From Terana coerulea (Eukaryota > Basidiomycota > Agaricomycetes > Polyporales > Phanerochaetaceae), in assembly GCA_024811115.1 (NCBI GenBank), contig JAKOGH010000690.1, forward strand, positions 124,001 through 188,000: 64,000 nucleotides of DNA, in the 5' to 3' direction. Positions within the stretch are counted from its first letter, which is position 1. Each line of letters opens with the position of its first letter. Of the stretch, positions 58,547-64,000 are shown piece after piece. The translations under genes were made by a program, and so were the position numbers. The notes below the pieces were generated by a model. It was given only the letters and a program-made list of their open reading frames with translations. It was not told the origin of the DNA and searched no databases.

Positions 58547-59007
58547 AGTCTGTGCGAGGTATAGGATGTGCTTCAGTCAAGAAAGTCTCTCGATGTTGCA
58601 TGTCGTATACATTTCAGTGGCTGCGGCTGGCGGTGGCTAGCGGAGGTTGTAGATGGAGAAAGTCATAGTATCGGTCACGGAGGCGAACGATCGACCGGCA
58701 GACTATTACGTAGTAGACAGACGCCGGAGTTATGACAAAACCACTACCCGTCAGCACTTCCGGCCAAGCGGTGATGCGTACAATACTTTTTATACAGTGC
58801 CAGCAGTAACTTAATGCATTGTTGTAAAGGACAGGATCTGTACAGGATTGTACGTGCGTAAGCTTGTTATTGTCGCGCCCGCGAAATTCGCGTGGGAAAT
58901 AGAATAGATGAGAAATGAGGCCTACTAAATTGTAACATATCATACCAACCAACATTCGTGCCCAGATTGAAGTCTCGAGTGCCATATCTTCTCGTGTCAC
59001 GACAAGC
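58547..59007. other. Intergenic between lipase and paralogue B
   Basis: Promoter side of the lipase and 3' flank of paralogue B. No coding signal. Confidence 0.5.
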
Positions 59008-60202
59008 TCACTGTGCCGTATACACAGGCGGAGCGTCCTGTGGAGCGGACGAGCCAGACGCGGCACCCCCTGGGTTGAAGCGCACGCCCGAGTCCAACTC
59101 CTGCAGCCCGCTGCTCTCCGGCGTCGTGCGCAGCCCCGCCTCGAGGGCCTTCCTCTGCCCAATCGTCAACCCGGCGGTGTTGACTGCGTTCGCCGGAGCC
59201 CTGTTAGCGACCAGCAACGTAGTGCTCGAAGAGTCGCTCGATCCACCAGCGCTGCTGGTCGCGTAGGACGGCCGCACGTCCGGAGATAAGTGCTGAGGAG
59301 TGTGGGCGTAGGGCGTCACTCCTGGGGCGTGACTTATTGAAGAGCCACCGTACGAAGACGGGGGAAGCGATATATTTGCGGGTTGTAGGCCGTTGTTAGA
59401 TGGGAAGGGCGTGATCTGCTTTGCCTCTGTGAAACCACACGTCCTGTGAGTAGAGTGCACACCGGCGAAAAAAGGCGGCACGACGTGCCTGACGAAAGCA
59501 GATCCCCAGCCTCTGCGGAAGCGTAGTAATACGGCTTCTTGTGCCGCATGCGTGAAACGAGGAAGTAGATCCCAAGGAAAGTGACAACGAGAAGCGCGGC
59601 GCCGCCGACAGCGCCTCCGACGATTGCGCCCACTGGAACCTTAGAGCCCGACGAGCCGTTGCTGTTGCCGGCAGCGGCAGTGGGGAGGCTGGACGGCGTC
59701 ACGAACGACGTCGCCACAGTCTGCCCTCCGACGTCCGTCCCCGAGGCTTGAAACCCTTGTACACCAATCAAATCGAGGTAGACGTTGGAGTCTGAGTCCC
59801 CGTTGCCGAGGACAACAAGTTCAAGGCTGTGTTGGGTCATCGCGAGCTCAGGCGACAGATAATAGGTGCCCGCCGTCGCATTGTAATCCGCGGTCGGCGT
59901 GAAGTTCGTCGGCGAGCTGCCGTCAAGAATAAACTGCGCCGTCGGCGGGTGGTTCTGGTACAGCGTGAGACATGCTACCGCGATCTGGCTCCCTGCAGCG
60001 CCCTGAGCCCGGCAAGCCTGCTACAGAAACGGCACCACGCACCCGTGAAGTTGAACACCGCAGACGCGCCGGTGGTCGCATAGTGCACCGCGACGTCGGA
60101 TGTCTGGTAGCTGTCTGGGAGGTTGCCCAGCACCTGCCAATGGCCACTGTAGGCAATCGCAGGGCTCGAGTTGTCGAAAAGGGTAGCAGCCTGGGCAGCC
60201 AT
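59008..60202 (-). CDS. Single-pass Ser-rich membrane protein ending in PPVYTAQ, 360 aa (paralogue B)
   Basis: Exons 60202-60043, 59992-59489 and 59426-59008 sum to 1083 nt, in phase throughout. Same plan as paralogue A: ectodomain with SPAIAYSGHWQVLG, VFNFTG, QFILDGSSPTNFTP, LELVVLGNG and DLIGVQGF; Ser-rich stalk; membrane span VGAIVGGAVGGAALLVVTFL; basic stop RMRHKK; Ser-rich tail ending DAPPVYTAQ. Intron 2 is GC-AG (gcacgt, 59488-59427); no GT donor gives a matching phase. The ectodomain repeat pattern suggests a lectin-like or wall-binding role, which is only a guess. The two introns sit at the same places as in A, so the genes are true duplicates with the lipase gene between. Confidence 0.8.
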
Positions 60203-61219
60203 GGGAGGGCAGATAGCGAACGTAGTATGCGCGGGGGGGGGCCCACCCTGCCTTTATGTACGAGGTTTCAGAATCATTTGTTGGCGATGATGGTAGGCTC
60301 GTCGCATCGTCCTGCCCGAATCACTGTGTTTCACCGTTGCGCCACATGCAGGATGCAGCGTTCTGCGCCTGCCGACGTCATGAACTTCTTCGTGAGCGGC
60401 GTGCTCAACGGCATTCAACGAGGTAAGATTACGGTGGTACTGTCCCCTAGGAACTGTGTCGTTCTGCTTGTAGGTGGTAGATGACACGATACGCTGCAGC
60501 TTAGGCTGACTCAGCGAAAAAGGACCACCACGATATGTTCGAGTGTGCCTATGTTGTACTGAGCACAATTGGTGCCATCGCATGGCTAGGGCGCCGGTAC
60601 GAAATGCTGTGTTCCACAGCGATGATGCTACAAACCGTTCTACCTGCGAGTGGAATTTCGCTGGCAAGGGAGGAGTCGATACAGAGTGAGAGGAGAGAAG
60701 TCGACGCGGAGGTCAAGCGGAGGTCGTGTGAACAGACAGCGTGATGAAAGCCGGAGGCAACCTTCAAATTCAAAGTTCGATCGAGATCGGCGCATCAACG
60801 CATCAAAAGACAAAGCATGATCAGATCAAGATCTCATTGCCAGCCTTGAACTTGAAGTTGAACTGCAGCCTTGCGCGGGATAGTAATGCTGCTCCAATGA
60901 CCCGGATAGCTATAACATCTTTACATAACCAGAAAGAATCACCCTAGCGTTACTCGATGAATTACTGGATCGCCCATACAAATAGTAGCCTCTAAATAAT
61001 ATCGGACAAAACAAGTACATGGATCTCAAGCGACGGGCTCACGGAAACCAACCGTCAAATAAACCAGCCTCGAGGACGACTTTCTTCCTGCGCGGTGAAA
61101 ATTCTTCGCAGTATCGACGACGTTGGCCCACACCTGCACCTCAGCAGCTTTCTTGACATACCGGTGACGAACATCGCAGAGCTAGACCCTGTGCCGCGCT
61201 ATGGCGGTCACTCAAATGG
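60203..61219. other. 1-kb region with no gene recognised
   Basis: Promoter of paralogue B on the left. A G8 run lies at 60234-60241. A 70-base open stretch at 60353-60422 beginning MQRSAPADVMNFF with a good donor looks exon-like, but no downstream exon continues it. No terminal repeats found. Confidence 0.45.
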
Positions 61220-62449
61220 TTATGCTCGCGAGTCGAGTCGGCGGTCATTAGAGTCGGCGAGGGAGGTCTTGTTCAAGTTCTCGATGTCGACGGGGTTGCC
61301 TCGGAGCGAGGGGCTGGGTTGTGACGAATATCAAAATGGACGGATCCGGAGCCAACTGCGGCTGGACGTTACTCATCATACGCGAATGGATCCGGAAGCA
61401 GCTGGAGGAGATCCGTTACGAAGTTGAGAACAACATTAACGGCATAGATGGCGATGTCATGTTCTTCGTGGATGGTGGCTTGAGGAGGCTTGGATGCCAT
61501 GCGTTTCGCGCGGTTGGAATCCCGGACAGATCTATACATAGCCAGACGCTTCGAGGCTGTGAGTACATGAACGAAGATGAACAACTCCAGAGACTTACCC
61601 AGGGTGTCCAGAGGCCAGCTGCGAGCCCCTCGTTCAAGATATCTAGGAGCTCCTCGTGGCCGACCCGAACCCAGTCATCATCCGACAAGCCGAGGCAGAC
61701 ATCGCTCTTCTTCCCGACCCAAATATTCAAGAAGCGCCATTCGCTTGCCAAGACAAAACTATCCGTGCCAAACGCAGTGCTTTCCATCCACCATTCGCGG
61801 ATGGTGCGCCAGAGCTCGGGCGACTATACACACAATCAGTCAAAATGCACAGGTATATAAAAACAGACTCAACTGACAAGAAGGAAGTTCCAAGCAATCA
61901 GGACCAGCACGAAGATGGTGAGCGAGTCGAAGCCGTCGTAAGGGTTGCCCAGAACATCAACCAAGGGCCTTGCGAATAGATTGTACAAAGTGCGAGCTCG
62001 TCGACAAAGACAAAGTCGTCTTCGTCCGTCGCAGTTCCCGAGTCAGTGTCGAAGCTGTCGGAGGCAGTGGTGCAAGCGGAAGGTGCCTCGTTGACGGTGG
62101 TCGGCAGGTCAGTGGCAGCGTTCACAGGAGTGACAGGCCCAGCGGACGCTTGAGGAGCGACGAAGCCATCGGCGAACTCGAGATAGCCAGCGCCGAAGTC
62201 TCCCAAGACGTCCAAGGGAACCTCAGATGCAACTGAAGTGTTGACCAAGAACGAAGTAGCGGTGTTGATGTCTTCGTAGACCGAGAGAACAGAGGCGACG
62301 GGAACAAAGAGACCGAGAGAGACTCCAACACGAGCGGCAATGCCGGAGGAGACAAAGGAGACAGTGCCCGACGCGCCCGAGATGTATTCAACATAGGGCG
62401 CGATGAGCGTGGTGACAAGCACGACGAGAAGGTCAATGAAGAACAACAT
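61220..62449 (-). CDS. Unrecognised membrane protein, about 4 exons, frame breaks present
   Basis: Starts MLFFIDLLVVLVTTLIAPYV (membrane segment 1), a Ser/Thr/Ala/Val-rich region, an acidic stretch (TDEDDFVFVDELA), then LYNLFARPLVDVLGNPYDGF and membrane segment LTIFVLVLIAWNFLL. After a gtcagt intron come SPELWRTIREWWMESTAFG and LGLSDDDWVRVGHEELLDI; then MASKPPQATIHEEHDIAIYA, VVLNFVTDLLQLLPDPF and a last exon with NPVDIENLNKTSLADSNDRR. One base is missing around 61978-61985 (frames change between DELA and LYNLF) and the junction after GLWTPW is out of phase by one. No family recognised. Coding nature is supported by splice sites and codon bias on both sides of each break. Confidence 0.55.
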
Positions 62450-63090
62450 GGTTGTGGTTGAGTGCAGGGGAAGTCAGGTCGCTGTCGTCTCTCTTATACG
62501 TCCGCCAGAAGTTGAGTGCCAATTCAGTGTGCTTCGAATGCATCCAGGCTCCGAATCGGGCAGTCGACGGCCCAATTGGGCTCAGCTGCCTCTTTCTCCC
62601 TTACGTGGGCGCTTATGTTCGGCGTCCCCCTTCGACAAGGAAAAGGCTGAACATGGGCGTGCGCGCGGAATCATGAACGTCGCCCTCCTCTGCGGACGCC
62701 TTGCAGATGGTCGTTGGACACGGAAGAACACGGAGCGGCGCGCTACCACAGTTTAGCGATGACTTTGTGGCGTGCGAACGTGATCTCATCACGGTTCTTG
62801 TACCTAACCTTCACAGCTTTACATGCCTGGGGATTGCCGCTGATTTATGTAATGGACGACTGGCTGCATCGAAGAAGTCTGTCAGTACATGTTCATATTA
62901 TGAGGAAGCCATACAAGAATTTGTAAAAAGTAGAGTACGTGTGGAATGAGATGGAACTTCTGGGTCCGAAATTGAATGAAGGTACCGTGAAAAATGTGAG
63001 ACAGCGGTGAAAGCGAACGATGAACAACGAAAACAGCGGAGCCGACAGAAGTAACCGAAGAAGAAGCCGACTATGGCAGCCCATATGAGC
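62450..63090. other. Intergenic, no gene recognised
   Basis: Promoter of the unknown membrane protein and 3' flank of the Pro-rich gene. AT-rich around 62840-63000. No coding signal. Confidence 0.5.
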
Positions 63091-64000
63091 TCACGACAAA
63101 GGACCATTCGACGCCACAGCATTCGGGTACGACCCACTCGCCCTCAGCGGCGGGTGCAAGTACTGCTGCGCGCCAATCGGCGCCGTCTTCATGTGCGGCC
63201 TGGCGTCTCTGCCCCTATGGCTGAAGCTCTGCGACGCCTCGAGCCCGCCTGAGCCCCGCCGGACAAAATGAGGCGGCGAAGCGCGGGTATTGGCATGGTC
63301 GTAGCTCTTGGGGGCCTGGTTGTTGTGAGGCGCGAACGGGGCTTGAGCGTGCGGGTATTGCCAGGACGAACCGGGCCCCTGTGGTGGCTCCTTCCTCATG
63401 AACTGACCCTGGCCGGGGTGCGACGCTCCCCTCGTTCCAGATTGGTTCGGCCCGGGGTACCCAGCTCCACTCCGAAAGGAGGGAAACGAGGAGATAGCGG
63501 CGGACGAAGACGCAGAAAAGGGGACGTATATGGGGCACCGTGAGGGGGCCGGTGCTGCGCTTGGCCCTGCGTGGGAGGATACGAGGACGGAACGGCGGCG
63601 GACATGGGCCAAGTCGGGACGGGATAGTGCCCAGGAACCGCGAGAGCGTGTGGAAGCAGCAGCCGGCGCGGCAGACATGGGTGGTGGGTATGGGTAGTAC
63701 ATCGGCATCGCATGCGGATGCGGCGGATAGGAAGTCCAGGCAGGCGCTGGCTGTGGTATGGGCTGTCCTGCCTGCGGGGCCGGCGCGTGAGGAGGCGGGC
63801 TGTGAGAGGATGGCTGGCCGGTGGTGGACATGTATTGGTTCAGCGCGTCCGGAGGGTACACCGCAATTAAGGTGCCTTGCTCGCTTTCGATGAAGCCCGT
63901 TGGGCGCAACGGAGGCTGAGAGGCGTTCTGTGGGTGAGACATGGGCTGGTTTTGATCGCCTCTAGCCATCGCACCAGGATGTTGGTAGGGCATCTGCTGA
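63091..64000 (-). CDS. Pro/Gly/Ser/Tyr-rich protein, 5' end outside the window
   Basis: The frame runs from the right edge to the stop at 63091. The visible first Met (63993) directly follows a cag that could be a splice acceptor, so the true start may lie beyond 64000. One ordered-looking segment RPTGFIESEQGTLIAVYPPD stands in a disordered Pro/His/Gln/Tyr-rich chain; the C-terminal part has Arg/Gly and Phe/Gly-like pieces. Between about 63655 and 63500 the better Pro-rich sequence (YPVPTWPMSAAVPSSYPPTQ) lies in another frame, so two compensating single-base breaks are likely. No family recognised; low-complexity RNA-binding or scaffold roles are possible but unsupported. Confidence 0.5.
   Translation of the reverse strand, partial: QQMPYQHPGAMARGDQNQPMSHPQNASQPPLRPTGFIESEQGTLIAVYPPDALNQYMSTTGQPSSHSPPPHAPAPQAGQPIPQPAPAWTSYPPHPHAMPMYYPYPPPMSAAPAAASTRSRGSWALSRPDLAHVRRRSVLVSSHAGPSAAPAPSRCPIYVPFSASSSAAISSFPSFRSGAGYPGPNQSGTRGASHPGQGQFMRKEPPQGPGSSWQYPHAQAPFAPHNNQAPKSYDHANTRASPPHFVRRGSGGLEASQSFSHRGRDARPHMKTAPIGAQQYLHPPLRASGSYPNAVASNGPLS

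Noticed and set aside
60353..60422. Exon-like MQRSAPADVMNFF with a good donor
   Set aside because: Each downstream acceptor leads to a stop within a few codons, so no gene can be built.
1..64000. CRISPR array, prophage or bacterial operon structures
   Set aside because: No regularly spaced direct repeats; genes are spliced eukaryotic genes throughout.

Overview
The window is nuclear DNA from a filamentous basidiomycete, almost certainly a mushroom-forming agaricomycete. Genes are dense, on both strands, and cut by many 45-65 nt introns with gtgagt/gtaagt/gtgcgt donors. The gene content (tandem F-box-like genes, an unusual G-alpha, PalI, Ser-rich single-pass membrane proteins ending in PPVY) is typical of that group. 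I saw no tRNA, rRNA or CRISPR. I built the gene models by hand from conserved protein motifs and intron phase, and placed about 100 introns.

Layout. 1.6-4.1 kb: non-canonical G-protein alpha subunit. 5.0-6.3 kb: a possible 61-aa protein and a RidA-family protein. 6.4-15.1 kb: four F-box-like genes in tandem on the minus strand. 15.6-16.3 kb: small Ser-rich secreted protein, probably GPI-anchored. 17.0-17.7 kb: a complete hAT-type MITE with 8-bp target-site duplication. 18.4-19.7 kb: a fifth, diverged F-box/LRR-like gene. 21.5-24.2 kb: inositol monophosphatase and proteasome alpha-5. 24.7-30.5 kb: three more F-box-like genes on the plus strand. 30.7-46.2 kb: agmatinase-family protein with a C-terminal RDEL, PalI/Rim9, eEF2 (exactly 842 aa after splicing), an APH-family kinase, dolichyldiphosphatase, a PLC-like secreted protein, a FAR1/WRKY-GCM1-like zinc protein and Utp11. 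46.5-54.2 kb: Lsb5, replication factor C subunit (yeast Rfc4/human RFC2), Cfd1 and an unrecognised protein. 55.2-62.4 kb: two paralogous single-pass membrane proteins flanking a cytosolic lipase-like gene, then an unrecognised membrane protein. 63.1-64.0 kb: a partial Pro-rich gene running off the right edge.

Two things stand out across the window. First, at least a dozen genes carry one to four single-base frameshifts, mostly in short C or G runs, in both housekeeping and accessory genes. For most of them the exon-phase arithmetic independently requires the missing or extra base. Uncorrected assembly indels are the simplest explanation, and this must be settled before any pseudogene claim. 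Second, five introns are GC-AG, two of them in eEF2.

There is no operon logic. The one functional theme is a proteasome core gene sitting inside a cluster of putative ubiquitin-ligase adaptors, which may be coincidence.
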